A stretch of 22,922 bases of DNA from Streptomyces sp. NRRL F-6131 (GTDB lineage Bacteria; Actinomycetota; Actinomycetes; Streptomycetales; Streptomycetaceae), in the NCBI GenBank assembly GCA_000719695.1, contig JOHN01000093.1, forward strand, positions 1 through 22,922, given 5' to 3'. The notes below the pieces were generated by a model. It ran no database searches. It saw only the letters and a list, made by a program, of their open reading frames with translations, and was not told where the DNA came from. The position numbers and the translations under genes were made by a program. Positions 1 to 7,973 of this stretch are shown one piece after another (the stretch's first letter is position 1; every line of letters starts with the position of its first letter).

Positions 1-74
1 GCTCAGCGCGTAGCCCGTGCGGGGCGCGGGGCGGGGGCGGGGAGCGGGGGCGGGCCGGCCGGGGCGGGCGCCGC
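1..74. other. G-rich intergenic stretch at window edge
   Basis: No gene is visible here. The plus strand carries six runs of three to five or more G between about 21 and 54, separated by one to three bases, which is a sequence able to form a G-quadruplex. It lies just beyond the catR stop codon. I see no classic terminator hairpin with a T-run. Confidence 0.4.
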
Positions 75-494
75 TCAGGGTCTGCCGACGCACTCCGGAC
101 AGAGCCCGCGGTAGGTGATCTCGGCGCCGGAGACGGTGAAGCCGAACCGTTCGGCCTCGGGCAGCGCGGAGAGCGGGTCGCCCTGCGGGTGGACGTCGCG
201 GATGGCGCCGCAGCCCGAGCAGATCAGGTGCTGGTGGGCGTGGTGGGCGTTGGGGTCGTAGCGCTTGGCGCGGCCGTCGGTGGCGACCTCCATCACCTCG
301 CCGAGGCAGACGAGTTCGCCGAGCGTGTTGTAGACGGTGGCGCGGCTGATCTCGGGCAGGCGCTCCGCCGCGCGGGCGTGCACCTCGTCGGCGGTCAGGT
401 GCACGTGCTCGCCGTCGAGGACCTCGGCCACGACCCGGCGCTGCGAGGTCAGCCGCCATCCACGTCCGCGAAGCCGTTCCAGCAGGTCACTCAT
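75..494 (-). CDS. catR: Fur-family peroxide-responsive repressor CatR
   Basis: This is a Fur/PerR-type metal-dependent repressor. In streptomycetes CatR represses the adjacent catalase gene and itself, and peroxide oxidation releases it. The N-terminal winged helix includes the [12 protein letters not shown] and [10 protein letters not shown] segments. The C-terminal half has the metal and dimer signature [12 protein letters not shown] and a second CxxC, CPEC, close to the C-terminus, as expected for a structural zinc site. The ATG at 494 gives 139 residues starting [16 protein letters not shown], the start I remember for streptomycete CatR. A GTG at 512 would add six residues, and neither start has a strong ribosome binding site. 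The gene diverges from katA, with a palindromic site between them. FurA or PerR-like naming is the alternative, but the katA linkage favours CatR. Confidence 0.88.
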   Translation of the reverse strand: MSDLLERLRGRGWRLTSQRRVVAEVLDGEHVHLTADEVHARAAERLPEISRATVYNTLGELVCLGEVMEVATDGRAKRYDPNAHHAHQHLICSGCGAIRDVHPQGDPLSALPEAERFGFTVSGAEITYRGLCPECVGRP

Positions 495-533
495 GGACTC
501 AGGGTAAGTCACACTCCGAGATTGGTTCCAGTG

Positions 534-561
534 TTGACTTAGACAAAGTCCAAGTTAGGAT
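534..561 (+). promoter_or_regulatory. katA promoter with embedded CatR-type operator
   Basis: A -35 element TTGACT (534-539) and a -10 element TAGGAT (556-561) are separated by 16 bp, a good vegetative sigma-factor promoter. Between them and overlapping the -35 is an imperfect inverted repeat, TTGACTT (534-540) facing AAGTCCAA (546-553). That is the expected layout for a repressor that blocks RNA polymerase. Assignment to CatR is inferred from the divergent neighbour. Confidence 0.7.
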
Positions 562-598
562 CGGTTCGTCACGACCGGATCACGCGGAGGCCCCTCAC

Positions 599-2077
599 AT
601 GACTACCCAGGACGAGCTGCGCCCCACCCTCACCACGGAGGCGGGTGCCCCCGTCGCCGACAACCAGAACACCGAGACCGCCGGTGTCGGCGGTCCGGCG
701 CTGATCCAGGACCAGCAGCTGTTCGAGAAGCTCGCGCACTTCAACCGCGAGCGCATCCCGGAGCGCGTGGTGCACGCCCGCGGCGCCGCCGCCTACGGGA
801 CCTTCACGGTGACGGCCGACGTCACCCGCTGGACGCGGGCCGCCTTCCTCTCCGAGGTCGGCAAGCAGACCGAGACCTTCCTGCGGTTCTCCACCGTGGC
901 GGGCAACCTCGGCTCGGCGGACGCGGTGCGCGACCCGCGCGGCTTCGCGCTGAAGTTCTACACCGAGGAGGGCAACTACGACCTCGTCGGAAACAACACC
1001 CCGGTGTTCTTCATCAAGGACGCCACCAAGTTCCCGGACTTCATCCACACCCAGAAGCGCGACCCGTACACCGGCTCGCAGGAGGCCGACAACGTCTGGG
1101 ACTTCTGGGGCCTGTCGCCCGAGTCCACCCACCAGGTGACCTGGCTGTTCGGCGACCGCGGCATCCCGGCCTCCTACCGCCACCTGGACGGCTTCGGCTC
1201 CCACACCTACCAGTGGCAGAACGAGGCCGGCGAGTACTTCTGGGTGAAGTACCACTTCAAGACCGACCAGGGCATCAAGAACCTGACCCAGGCCGAGGCC
1301 AACAAGCTGGCCGGCGAGGACCCGGACAGCCACCAGCGCGACCTGCGCGAGGCCATCGAGCGCGGCGAGTTCCCGAGCTGGACGGTCAGCGTGCAGATCA
1401 TGCCGGCCGAGGACGCGGCGACCTACCGCTTCAACCCCTTCGACCTGACCAAGGTCTGGCCGCACGCCGACTACCCGCTGGTCGAGTTCGGCAAGCTCGA
1501 GCTGAACCGCAACCCCGACAACGTCTTCGCCGAGGTCGAGCAGTCGATCTTCTCCCCGGCGCACTTCGTGCCCGGCATCGGCCCGTCCCCGGACAAGATG
1601 CTGCAGGGCCGGCTGTTCGCCTACGCGGACGCCCACCGCTACCGCGTCGGCATCAACGCCGACCACCTGCCGGTCAACCGCCCGCACGCCACCGAGGCGC
1701 TCCACAACCACCGGGACGGCCACCTGTACGACGGCCGCCACGGCCGCCGCAAGAACTACGAGCCGAACAGCTTCGGCGGCCCGGTGCAGACCGGCCGCCC
1801 GCTCTGGGCCTCGATCCCGGTCGACGGTGCCACCGGCACCCACGAGGCGCCCGTGCACGCCGAGGACAACGACTTCGTGCAGGCCGGCAACCTCTACCGG
1901 CTGTTCTCCGAGGAGGAGAAGCAGCGGCTGATCGCCAACCTGGCCGGCTTCATCGCCAAGGTCTCGGCCGACCGCGACGACATCGTCGAGCGGGCGATCG
2001 AGAACTTCCGCAAGGCCGACGCCGACTACGGCCGGCGTCTCGAGGCCGAGGTGCGGGAGCTGCGCAAGCAGCGCTGA
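599..2077 (+). CDS. katA: Monofunctional heme catalase KatA
   Basis: This cytoplasmic heme catalase converts hydrogen peroxide to water and oxygen. Its 492 residues match the small-subunit catalase class. Visible active-site elements are the distal histidine His59 in RVVHARG, the distal asparagine in GNNTPVFF (residues 131-138), and the proximal heme-ligand tyrosine Tyr342 in [14 protein letters not shown]. The ATG at 599 follows a GGAGG about eight bases upstream. The gene diverges from catR and has its own promoter-operator. Tandem GC-rich hairpins follow the stop codon. The reading frame is intact, with no sign of transfer. The large open frame on the opposite strand across this gene is a codon-bias shadow. 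Confidence 0.97.
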   Translation: MTTQDELRPTLTTEAGAPVADNQNTETAGVGGPALIQDQQLFEKLAHFNRERIPERVVHARGAAAYGTFTVTADVTRWTRAAFLSEVGKQTETFLRFSTVAGNLGSADAVRDPRGFALKFYTEEGNYDLVGNNTPVFFIKDATKFPDFIHTQKRDPYTGSQEADNVWDFWGLSPESTHQVTWLFGDRGIPASYRHLDGFGSHTYQWQNEAGEYFWVKYHFKTDQGIKNLTQAEANKLAGEDPDSHQRDLREAIERGEFPSWTVSVQIMPAEDAATYRFNPFDLTKVWPHADYPLVEFGKLELNRNPDNVFAEVEQSIFSPAHFVPGIGPSPDKMLQGRLFAYADAHRYRVGINADHLPVNRPHATEALHNHRDGHLYDGRHGRRKNYEPNSFGGPVQTGRPLWASIPVDGATGTHEAPVHAEDNDFVQAGNLYRLFSEEEKQRLIANLAGFIAKVSADRDDIVERAIENFRKADADYGRRLEAEVRELRKQR

Positions 2078-2091
2078 CGCACCTCGACGCG

Positions 2092-2163
2092 CGGGGCCCG
2101 GTGAGGGGCCCCGACGAGCAGCGGGCCCCGAGTGCCGCCGGAGAACCGGCACTCGGGGCCCGC
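2092..2163 (+). terminator. Tandem hairpin terminator after katA
   Basis: There are two stem-loops. The first is a perfect 8-bp stem (2092-2099 with 2106-2113, 6-base loop). The second is a perfect 17-bp stem (2121-2137 with 2147-2163, 9-base loop). No T-run follows, which is common for actinomycete terminators. As hisN converges from the other side, the hairpin may act in both directions. Confidence 0.85.
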
Positions 2164-2284
2164 ACCATTACTCGCCCGCTCGCCTCCGGGGCGCTCTCGT
2201 CCGGTGCCGACGGTCGGCGCTCCAACGCCGCTCGTACCTCGCGTCGTCCTCGCTTCTCCCTTTCGGCGCCGGCGCGCCCCTTCG
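2164..2284. other. Intergenic DNA between katA terminator and 38-bp repeats
   Basis: No gene is supported. It contains one copy of the 19-bp core CGCCCGCTCGCCTCCGGGG at 2173-2191, which recurs in the tandem repeats that follow. Frames open across it are low-complexity shadows. Confidence 0.5.
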
Positions 2285-2394
2285 GCTCGGGGCGGGAGTC
2301 GCCCGCTCGCCTCCGGGGTGGGGCTCGGGGCGGGAGTCGCCCGCTCGCCTCCGGGGTGGGGCTCGGGGCGGGAGTCGCCCGCTCGCCTCCGGGG
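2285..2394. repeat. 38-bp direct tandem repeat, nearly three copies
   Basis: Two full copies (2285-2322 and 2323-2360) and a 34-bp partial third (2361-2394) are identical where they overlap. The last copy ends one base before the complement of the hisN stop codon (2396-2398), so on the minus strand the array is the immediate 3' untranslated region of hisN. The core CGCCCGCTCGCCTCCGGGG occurs in each copy. A related version lies upstream of aroA at 6153-6168. Confidence 0.95.
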
Positions 2395-2395
2395 C

Positions 2396-3193
2396 TCAGA
2401 CGCTGAGCCGGTCCAGGGCCTCCTGGTGGAGCAGGCCGTTGGAGGCCACCGCGTCGGCGCCGCCCGGGCCCGGGATGCCGTCCAGCCCGGTGAAGCGGCC
2501 GCCGGCCTCCTCGACGATGACGCAGTTCGCCGCCATGTCCCACAGCGACAGCTCCGGCTCGGCCGCGATGTCCACCGCGCCCTCGGCGACCATCATGTAG
2601 GACCAGAAGTCGCCGTAGGCGCGGGTGCGCCAGCAGGCCCGGGTGAGGTCGAGGAACGGGTCCAGGCGGCCGCGCTCCTCCCAGCCGGAGAGCGAGGAGT
2701 AGGAGAACGAGGCGTCCTCGATCCGGGAGACGCCGGAGACGTGGATCCGGGAGGCCTTGGCGAGGCTGCGGCCGGCGAACGCGCCGAGGTCCTTGGCGGC
2801 CCACCAGCGGCGGTTCAACGCGGGGGCGGAGACGATGCCGACGACGGGGCGCTCGACGCCGTCCGGCCCGTCCTCCAGCAGGGCGATCAGGGTGGCCCAG
2901 ACCGGGACGCCGCGGATGTAGTTCTTGGTGCCGTCGATCGGGTCGATCACCCACCGGCGCGGGCCCGTGCCCTGGAGGCCGAACTCCTCGCCGAGCACCG
3001 CGTCGCGCGGGCGGGCCCGCTGCAGGACGCTGCGCACCAGCTCCTCGGCGGCCTTGTCGGCGTCGCTGACCGGCGTCAGGTCGGGCTTGGTCTCGACCCG
3101 CAGGTCGAGTGCGCGGAAACGCTCCAGGGTGACCGAGTCGGCCGAGTCGGCGAGGACGTGGGCGAGTCGGAGGTCGTCGTGGTAGTCGGCCAT
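2396..3193 (-). CDS. hisN: Histidinol-phosphatase, inositol monophosphatase family
   Basis: This is a Mg-dependent phosphatase of the inositol monophosphatase fold, 265 residues. The metal-site motifs are present: GEEFG (Glu69/Glu70), [12 protein letters not shown] (Asp84, Asp87) and WDMAA (Asp219). The actinobacterial group with this sequence style is histidinol-phosphate phosphatase, the penultimate step of histidine synthesis, and I recall an S. coelicolor member of this neighbourhood being shown to be HisN. A generic inositol-1-phosphatase is the alternative. The frame stays open upstream of the ATG at 3193, but homology begins at [12 protein letters not shown]. This ATG has no Shine-Dalgarno and sits seven bases after a TAGGGT, which suggests a leaderless message. 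The 38-bp repeats lie immediately downstream. Confidence 0.88.
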   Translation of the reverse strand: MADYHDDLRLAHVLADSADSVTLERFRALDLRVETKPDLTPVSDADKAAEELVRSVLQRARPRDAVLGEEFGLQGTGPRRWVIDPIDGTKNYIRGVPVWATLIALLEDGPDGVERPVVGIVSAPALNRRWWAAKDLGAFAGRSLAKASRIHVSGVSRIEDASFSYSSLSGWEERGRLDPFLDLTRACWRTRAYGDFWSYMMVAEGAVDIAAEPELSLWDMAANCVIVEEAGGRFTGLDGIPGPGGADAVASNGLLHQEALDRLSV

Positions 3194-3200
3194 GCCCGAA

Positions 3201-3206
3201 ACCCTA
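3201..3206 (-). promoter_or_regulatory. Putative -10 element of leaderless hisN promoter
   Basis: On the minus strand TAGGGT is followed by exactly seven bases and then the hisN ATG, so transcription would start at or next to the A of the start codon. No good -35 is visible and no ribosome binding site precedes the ATG. The same spacing is seen at aroA. Confidence 0.55.
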
Positions 3207-3234
3207 GCGCGGCCCCGCCCCGCGTCCCACGATC

Positions 3235-3259
3235 CGGGCCGGGCGGGCCCGGCGGCCCG
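3235..3259 (-). terminator. Possible hairpin after sugE-like gene
   Basis: A 6-bp inverted repeat (3235-3240 with 3254-3259) with a 13-base GC-rich loop lies just past the stop codon of the small exporter gene. It is weak, and could be chance in DNA this GC-rich. Confidence 0.3.
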
Positions 3260-3264
3260 TCGCG

Positions 3265-3588
3265 CTAGTGGGCGGAACCGCTGAGCTGGAGGCCGATGAC
3301 CCCGGCGATGACCAGGGAGATCGAGACCAGTTTGAGCACCGACGTGCTCTCGTCGAGGAAGAGCATGCCGTAGATCGCGGTGCCGGCGGCGCCGATGCCC
3401 GTCCACACCGCGTAGGCGGGGCCGACCGGGAGGGTCTTCAGGGAGATGGTCAGCAGGCCGAAGCTGCCGAGGGCGAAGACGCAGAAGCTGATGGTGGGCC
3501 AGAGCTTGGTGAATCCCTCACTGAGCTTGAGGTTGATCGCGAAGCCGGTCTCCAGCAGTCCGGCCAGGATCACCAGGGCCCATGCCAT
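3265..3588 (-). CDS. sugE: Small multidrug resistance family exporter, SugE/Gdx type
   Basis: This 107-residue protein has four transmembrane helices, the usual length for the small multidrug resistance family, which works as an antiparallel dimer in the inner membrane. The essential charged residue is Glu13 in the first helix (LLETGFA). The [13 protein letters not shown] segment in helix 3 is typical of the SugE/Gdx branch, whose members export guanidinium ions and some quaternary ammonium compounds, rather than of the broad EmrE/Qac branch. A GGGAGA ribosome binding site precedes the ATG. I looked for a guanidine riboswitch in the 130 bp upstream and found no convincing conserved core. The gene stands alone between rsgA and hisN on the same strand. 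Confidence 0.88.
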   Translation of the reverse strand: MAWALVILAGLLETGFAINLKLSEGFTKLWPTISFCVFALGSFGLLTISLKTLPVGPAYAVWTGIGAAGTAIYGMLFLDESTSVLKLVSISLVIAGVIGLQLSGSAH

Positions 3589-3718
3589 CGCGTGTTCTCC
3601 CTGTCGGTCGGCGGGACCGGTCGGCGGGCCGGGCCGTGGTCCGGCCCGACCTTCCTATGATCACCACGAGCGGGCGCTCCGACACCTCGAACGCGAAAAC
3701 CGGGCCCCGCGCCGGCCC
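3589..3718 (-). other. Leader and promoter region of sugE-like gene
   Basis: This is 130 bp between the rsgA stop and the exporter start. It holds a perfect 6-bp stem with a 5-base loop (GGGCCG-GACCA-CGGCCC on the minus strand, near 3627-3643). I could match no guanidine-I, -II or -III riboswitch consensus. No other gene is visible. Confidence 0.4.
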
Positions 3719-4774
3719 TCAGTCGCCCTCCCGGGCCTCCTTGCTGGCGAGCAGCCGGCGCAGCGAGTACAGCCGGGCCTGGTCGGCGTGGCCGTCGGCG
3801 ACCCAGGCGTCCAGCGCGCAGTCCGGCTCGTCGTGGCTGCACGCGCGCGGGCAGTCGGCGGTGCCGGGCTCCAGGTCGGGGAAGGCGAGGATGACCCGGG
3901 ACGGGTCGATGTGCGAGAGGCCGAAGGAGCGGAACCCGGGGGTGTCGATCACCCAGCCGGTGTCCAGCGCCTTCTTCGAGCCGGGCTTGGCCCCGGGCGG
4001 CGCCGGCAGCCGCAGCGCGAGCGCCGACACCGTGGTGTGCCGGCCGCGGCCGGTGACCGCGTTGACGTGGCCGGTGATCCGCTGCCGCTCCGGGACGAGG
4101 GCGTTGACCAGGGTGGTCTTGCCGACGCCGGAGTGGCCGATGAACACCGTGCGCAGCCCGCGCAGGTGCTCCCGGACGGCCTCCGCGCCGGCCGTCCCCA
4201 GCTCGTCGCGGCGGGTGACGACGTACTTGATGCCGAGCGGGGCGTAGGACTCCAGCAGCGGCCCGGCCGGGGCCAGGTCGGCCTTGGTGAGCACGAGCAG
4301 CGGCTCCATGCCCGCGTCGTAGGCGGCGACCAGGCAGCGGTCGATCAGCCGGGGCCGCGGCTCCGGGTCGGCCAGCGCGGTGACGATGGCGAGCTGCTCG
4401 GCGTTGGCGACCACGATCCGCTCGTACGGGTCGTCGTCGTCCGCGGTGCGCCGCAGCACCGAGGTGCGCTCCTCCACCCGGACGATCCGGGCGAGGGTGT
4501 CGGCGTCCCCGGAGAGGTCGCCGACCAGGGAGACGGTGTCGCCGACGACGACACCCTTGCGGCCCAGTTCGCGGGCCTTCATGGCGAGGACCTGGCGTTC
4601 CTGCTTCGTCCCCGGGTCGATCAGACAGGTCAGCCGGCCCCGGTCGACGGTGAGCACCATCGCCTCGGCGGCGTCCTCGTGCTTGGGCCGGATCCTGGTC
4701 CGCGGCCGGGAGCCCCGGCGTGCGGGGCGGTTGCGGATGTCGTCCTCGTCGGCGTCCTTGCCGTAGCGGCGCAT
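3719..4774 (-). CDS. rsgA: Ribosome small subunit assembly GTPase RsgA
   Basis: RsgA is a circularly permuted GTPase that checks late 30S subunit maturation. In order, its 351 residues show a basic N-terminal tail, an OB-fold domain (about residues 38-110), the G4 motif TKAD (163-166), then the P-loop GHSGVGKT (213-220) and the G3 motif DTPG (277-280). This permuted G4-G1-G3 order is diagnostic. The C-terminal zinc-binding segment supplies Cys308, Cys312, His314 and Cys319. The gene starts 16 bp after the aroA stop on the same strand with a G-rich ribosome binding site (GGGGGAC), so the two are probably co-transcribed. The aroA-rsgA pairing is common in streptomycetes. Confidence 0.96.
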   Translation of the reverse strand: MRRYGKDADEDDIRNRPARRGSRPRTRIRPKHEDAAEAMVLTVDRGRLTCLIDPGTKQERQVLAMKARELGRKGVVVGDTVSLVGDLSGDADTLARIVRVEERTSVLRRTADDDDPYERIVVANAEQLAIVTALADPEPRPRLIDRCLVAAYDAGMEPLLVLTKADLAPAGPLLESYAPLGIKYVVTRRDELGTAGAEAVREHLRGLRTVFIGHSGVGKTTLVNALVPERQRITGHVNAVTGRGRHTTVSALALRLPAPPGAKPGSKKALDTGWVIDTPGFRSFGLSHIDPSRVILAFPDLEPGTADCPRACSHDEPDCALDAWVADGHADQARLYSLRRLLASKEAREGD

Positions 4775-4790
4775 GTCCCCAGTCCCCCGC

Positions 4791-6122
4791 TCAGCCGCCC
4801 GCCACCGGTCCGGCGAGCAGTTCGTCCCACATGGCCGGGAAGTCCGGCAGGGTCTTGGCGGTGGTGGCCACGTTCTCCACCTGGACGCCGGGCACGGCGA
4901 GGCCGATCACCGCGGCGGCGGTGGCCAGCCGGTGGTCCTCGTAGGTGTGGAAGACGCCGCCGGTGAGCTTCCGGGGGCGGATCCGCAGGCCGTCCTCGGT
5001 CTCGCTGACGTCGCCGCCGAGGCCGTTGATCTCCTTGGCGAGCGCGGCGAGCCGGTCTGTCTCGTGCAGCCGCAGGTGGGCGATGCCGTAGAGGTGGGAC
5101 TCGGAGTCGGCGAGGGCGGCGACGGCGGCGATCACCGGGGTGAGCTCGCCGACGTCGTGCAGGTCGGCCTCGATGCCGTGGATCCGGTCGCCGCCGGTGA
5201 AGCGCAGGCCCTCGTCGGTGAACTCGCAGCTGCCGCCCATCCGGGTGTAGAGCTCGCGCAGCTGGTCGCCGGGCTGGGTGGTGTGCCGGGGCCAGTCGCG
5301 GACGGTGACCCGGCCGCCGGTGGCGAGGGCGGCGGCGAAGAACGGCGCGGCGTTGGAGAGGTCGGGCTCGACGACCAGGTCGCGACCGAGCAGGGCGCCG
5401 GGGGTGACCCGCCAGACGTCCTTCTCGCCGCCGTCCTCGGGGGCGTCGACCTGGACGCCGGCCAGGCGCAGCATGTCGACGGTCATCCGGATGTGCGGCA
5501 GCGAGGGGACGGGGCCGCCGACGTGCCGGACCTCGACGCCGTTGTTGTAGCGGGCGCCGGAGAGCAGCAGGGCGGAGACGAACTGGGAGGAGGCGGAGGC
5601 GTCCAGCTGGACGGTGCCGCCGTCGAGGGCGCCGGCGCCGTGCACGGTCAGCGGGAAGGTGCCGCGGCCGCCGTCCTCGATCCGGGCGCCGAGCGCGCGC
5701 AGGGCGTCGATCACGCCGTGCTGGGGGCGCTCGTGGCTGCGCGGGTCGCCGTCGAAGTGGACCGGGCCGTCGGCGAGGACGGCGAGCGGGGGCAGGAAGC
5801 GCATGACGGTGCCGGCGTTGCCGACGTCGACCGAGGCGGGGCCGCGCAGCACGGGGGCGGGGATGACCCGCCAGGCCTCGCCGCCGCCGGTGCCGCCGGT
5901 GTCGTTGTTGACCTGCTCCTCGATGGTGACGCCGAGCGCGCGCAGGCCGTCGGCCATCAGCTGGGAGTCGCGGCTGCGCAGCGGGCGGCGCACCCAGCCG
6001 GGTCCGTCGGCGAGTGCCGCCAGCACCAGGGCCCGGTTGGTGACCGACTTGGAGCCGGGGATGGTGACGGTGGCGTCCACGGGGGTGGTCGCGACGGGGG
6101 CGGGCCACAGGGTCTCGGTCAT
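4791..6122 (-). CDS. aroA: 3-phosphoshikimate 1-carboxyvinyltransferase (EPSP synthase)
   Basis: This enzyme joins phosphoenolpyruvate to shikimate-3-phosphate in the sixth step of the shikimate pathway to aromatic amino acids. The 443-residue length is normal. Motifs include PGSKSVTNR (Lys25, Ser26, Arg30) for shikimate phosphate binding, GNAGTVMR (101-108) for phosphoenolpyruvate binding, SSQFVSALLL, LHETDRLAAL and the C-terminal HTYEDHRLATA. GNAGTVMR is the usual form of that loop, so nothing suggests a resistant variant. The ATG at 6122 has no ribosome binding site. It lies seven bases after TAGACT, which suggests a leaderless transcript. rsgA follows 16 bp downstream. Confidence 0.97.
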   Translation of the reverse strand: MTETLWPAPVATTPVDATVTIPGSKSVTNRALVLAALADGPGWVRRPLRSRDSQLMADGLRALGVTIEEQVNNDTGGTGGGEAWRVIPAPVLRGPASVDVGNAGTVMRFLPPLAVLADGPVHFDGDPRSHERPQHGVIDALRALGARIEDGGRGTFPLTVHGAGALDGGTVQLDASASSQFVSALLLSGARYNNGVEVRHVGGPVPSLPHIRMTVDMLRLAGVQVDAPEDGGEKDVWRVTPGALLGRDLVVEPDLSNAAPFFAAALATGGRVTVRDWPRHTTQPGDQLRELYTRMGGSCEFTDEGLRFTGGDRIHGIEADLHDVGELTPVIAAVAALADSESHLYGIAHLRLHETDRLAALAKEINGLGGDVSETEDGLRIRPRKLTGGVFHTYEDHRLATAAAVIGLAVPGVQVENVATTAKTLPDFPAMWDELLAGPVAGG

Positions 6123-6129
6123 GGCGCCA

Positions 6130-6135
6130 AGTCTA
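6130..6135 (-). promoter_or_regulatory. Putative -10 element of leaderless aroA promoter
   Basis: On the minus strand TAGACT is followed by seven bases and then the aroA ATG, the same arrangement as hisN. A degenerate copy of the dispersed repeat core (CGCCCGTTCGCCTCCG, 6153-6168 on the plus strand) covers the place where a -35 would be expected, and no standard -35 is seen. Confidence 0.55.
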
Positions 6136-6255
6136 GGGGCCGTGGTGGGGCTCGCCCGTTCGCCTCCGATGCGCGGGCCGGGCGGGCGGGCCGGGGGGGG
6201 AGCCGGTCCGGGCGGGGCCGGGGTCGGGGCGGGGCCGGGACTCGGCGGTCGGGAC

Positions 6256-6972
6256 TCAGAGGAGGCGCAGCAGCCAGGTGGCGCCGAGGGCGAGGGCGGC
6301 CAGGGCGGTGACGAGGAAGAGCGTGATCCAGGCGAGGCCGGGGACGCCGGTGAGCCGGGCGAGCTGGTCGGCGTCGGAGTCGTGGGCCTCGCCGTACCGG
6401 CGCTGCCGCTGGAGCTCGAGGACCGGGCGGACCGCGCCGAACAGCAGGAACCAGGCGCCGAGGTAGGCGAAGCCGGCCTGGACCTGCGGGGTGCCGAACC
6501 AGCTGACCAGGAAGAAGGCGCCGCCGGTGAGCAGCACGCTGAGGAAGCCGAAGGCGTTGCGGATCCGCACCAGCAGGGCGAGCAGCAGCACGATGGCGAG
6601 CCAGAGCAGCAGGGTGATCCGGTCGGCGGCGAGCAGGGCGGCGCAGCCGAGGCCGAGCAGGGCGGGGGCGGGGTAGCCGGCCAGGACGGTGAGGATCATG
6701 CCGGGGCCGGTGGGGCGGCCCCAGGAGAGGGTGAGGCCGGAGGTGTCGGAGTGCAGCCGGATGCCGGTGAGCTTGCGGTTGGTGGCGATCGCGGCGAGGC
6801 CGTGGCCGCCCTCGTGGGCGATGGTGACGGCGTTGCGGGCGATCCGCCAGAGCGGCCGGGCGAGGACGGCGAGCAGGGCGGCGGCGCCGGTGGCGAGGGC
6901 GAGCCAGCTGGGCGGGTCGGGCTGGGTGCCGGTCACGGCGGTCCACAGCTCGTCGAGGGTCCTGGCGTCCAT
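6256..6972 (-). CDS. M50-family (M50B-like) membrane metallopeptidase
   Basis: This 238-residue integral membrane protein carries a zinc-protease motif HEGGH (His53, Glu54, His57) at the end of a hydrophobic segment, as in M50 site-2-type proteases. About five more hydrophobic stretches follow: VLAGYPAPALLGLGCAALL, LLLWLAIVLLLALL, FLSVLLTGGAFFLVSWF, YLGAWFLLFGAV and ITLFLVTALAALALGATWLL. The substrate is unknown. The family includes proteases that cut anti-sigma factors in the membrane, but this protein lacks a PDZ domain, and the RsrA encoded nearby is soluble. Start: the frame extends to 7023, but the ATG at 6972 has a strong GGAGGA six bases upstream. The gene is divergent from the SRAP gene. 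Confidence 0.85.
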   Translation of the reverse strand: MDARTLDELWTAVTGTQPDPPSWLALATGAAALLAVLARPLWRIARNAVTIAHEGGHGLAAIATNRKLTGIRLHSDTSGLTLSWGRPTGPGMILTVLAGYPAPALLGLGCAALLAADRITLLLWLAIVLLLALLVRIRNAFGFLSVLLTGGAFFLVSWFGTPQVQAGFAYLGAWFLLFGAVRPVLELQRQRRYGEAHDSDADQLARLTGVPGLAWITLFLVTALAALALGATWLLRLL

Positions 6973-7163
6973 GGGTCTCCTCCGCCTCGGTTCGGCCGCA
7001 CTCCAGGGGTGGCAGCCTGCCACGGGGTGGGACGGCGGGGTGGGGCCGGGTGGTTCTCCAGCGGTGCGGGGGGCGGTCCGGCGGGCGGTGCGCGGAGGTG
7101 CGGCCGGGGTCGGGGCGGCGGCCGGGGGCCCGGGGGCGGGCGGGGCCGTGGCAAGCTGACGGC
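6973..7163. other. Divergent intergenic region, M50 peptidase and SRAP gene
   Basis: The 191 bp between the two divergent starts is very G-rich on the plus strand (several runs of four or more G between 7030 and 7145). The only clear signal is the GGAGGA ribosome binding site of the peptidase gene. No palindromic operator was recognised. Confidence 0.4.
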
Positions 7164-7922
7164 ATGTGTGGTCGCTTCGCCGCGAGTAGCCGTCCCGAGG
7201 ACATCGTCGAGCTGTTCGGCGTGCAGCAGTGGGATCCGGAGGAGACGCCGGCCCCGAGCTGGAACGTCGCCCCCACCCAGCGCGCCCTGGTGGTGCTGGA
7301 ACGGCTGCCGAAGGGGGCGGCGCGGCCGGTGCGGCAGCTGCGGGCGCTGCGCTGGGGGTTGGTGCCGCAGTGGGCGAAGTCGCCGGAGACGGCGGTGAAG
7401 ATGATCAACGCGCGTGCGGACACGGTGCACGAGAAGCCCTCCTACCGGCAGGCGTTCGCGGCCCGCCGGTGCATCCTGCCGGTGGACGGCTACTACGAGT
7501 GGCAGACGGTGCCGGCGGAGCGGGGCAAGCCGCGGAAGAAGCCGTACTTCGTGTCCCGGGCGGACGGCGCGCCGCTGGCGCTGGCGGGGCTGTACGAGTT
7601 CTGGCGCAACCGGGCGGTGCCCTCGGACCACCCGGAGGGCTGGCTGGTGACGTTCACCGTGGTGACCACGGAGGCGGAGGAGCTGCTGGCGCCGATCCAC
7701 GAGCGGATGCCGCTGTTCCTGGACCCGGGCTCGTTCGACGCCTGGCTGGACCCGGGGCTGGACGACGGGGAGGCGCCGGAGCTGCGCCGGCTGCTGATAG
7801 CCCCGCCGCCGGGCGCGCTGCGGGCGACGCCGGTGTCGCCGGACGTCGGCAGCATCCGCAACGACCACGCCGGGCTGACCGAGCCCTACGTCGAGGTCGA
7901 GTACGAGACCACGCTGTTCTGA
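7164..7922 (+). CDS. SOS response-associated peptidase (SRAP/YedK, HMCES family)
   Basis: YedK/HMCES proteins form a thiazolidine DNA-protein crosslink with abasic sites in single-stranded DNA through the N-terminal cysteine, shielding the lesion during replication. The 252-residue protein has all key residues: Cys2 (MCGRF, exposed after Met removal), Asn82 in INAR, Glu112 in GYYEW and His179 in IHERMP. The start must be the ATG at 7164 because Cys2 has to become N-terminal, although the frame is open to 7050. No Shine-Dalgarno precedes it, so it could be leaderless. The 51-bp gap to the next gene suggests co-transcription. The peptidase name reflects self-processing and is historical. Confidence 0.94.
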   Translation: MCGRFAASSRPEDIVELFGVQQWDPEETPAPSWNVAPTQRALVVLERLPKGAARPVRQLRALRWGLVPQWAKSPETAVKMINARADTVHEKPSYRQAFAARRCILPVDGYYEWQTVPAERGKPRKKPYFVSRADGAPLALAGLYEFWRNRAVPSDHPEGWLVTFTVVTTEAEELLAPIHERMPLFLDPGSFDAWLDPGLDDGEAPELRRLLIAPPPGALRATPVSPDVGSIRNDHAGLTEPYVEVEYETTLF

Positions 7923-7973
7923 CCCCCGCGCGCACCTCGAGCGCGCCGCCGATCCGAGAGGACCCGAGCCGCC

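Noticed and set aside
569..2152. Long open frame on the minus strand opposite katA
   Set aside because: Valine/arginine/glycine-rich shadow of a high-GC gene. The plus-strand frame encodes an unmistakable catalase.
3589..3718. Guanidine riboswitch upstream of the SugE/Gdx-type gene
   Set aside because: Such exporters often have one, but I found no conserved guanidine-I, -II or -III core. Only a simple GC hairpin is visible.
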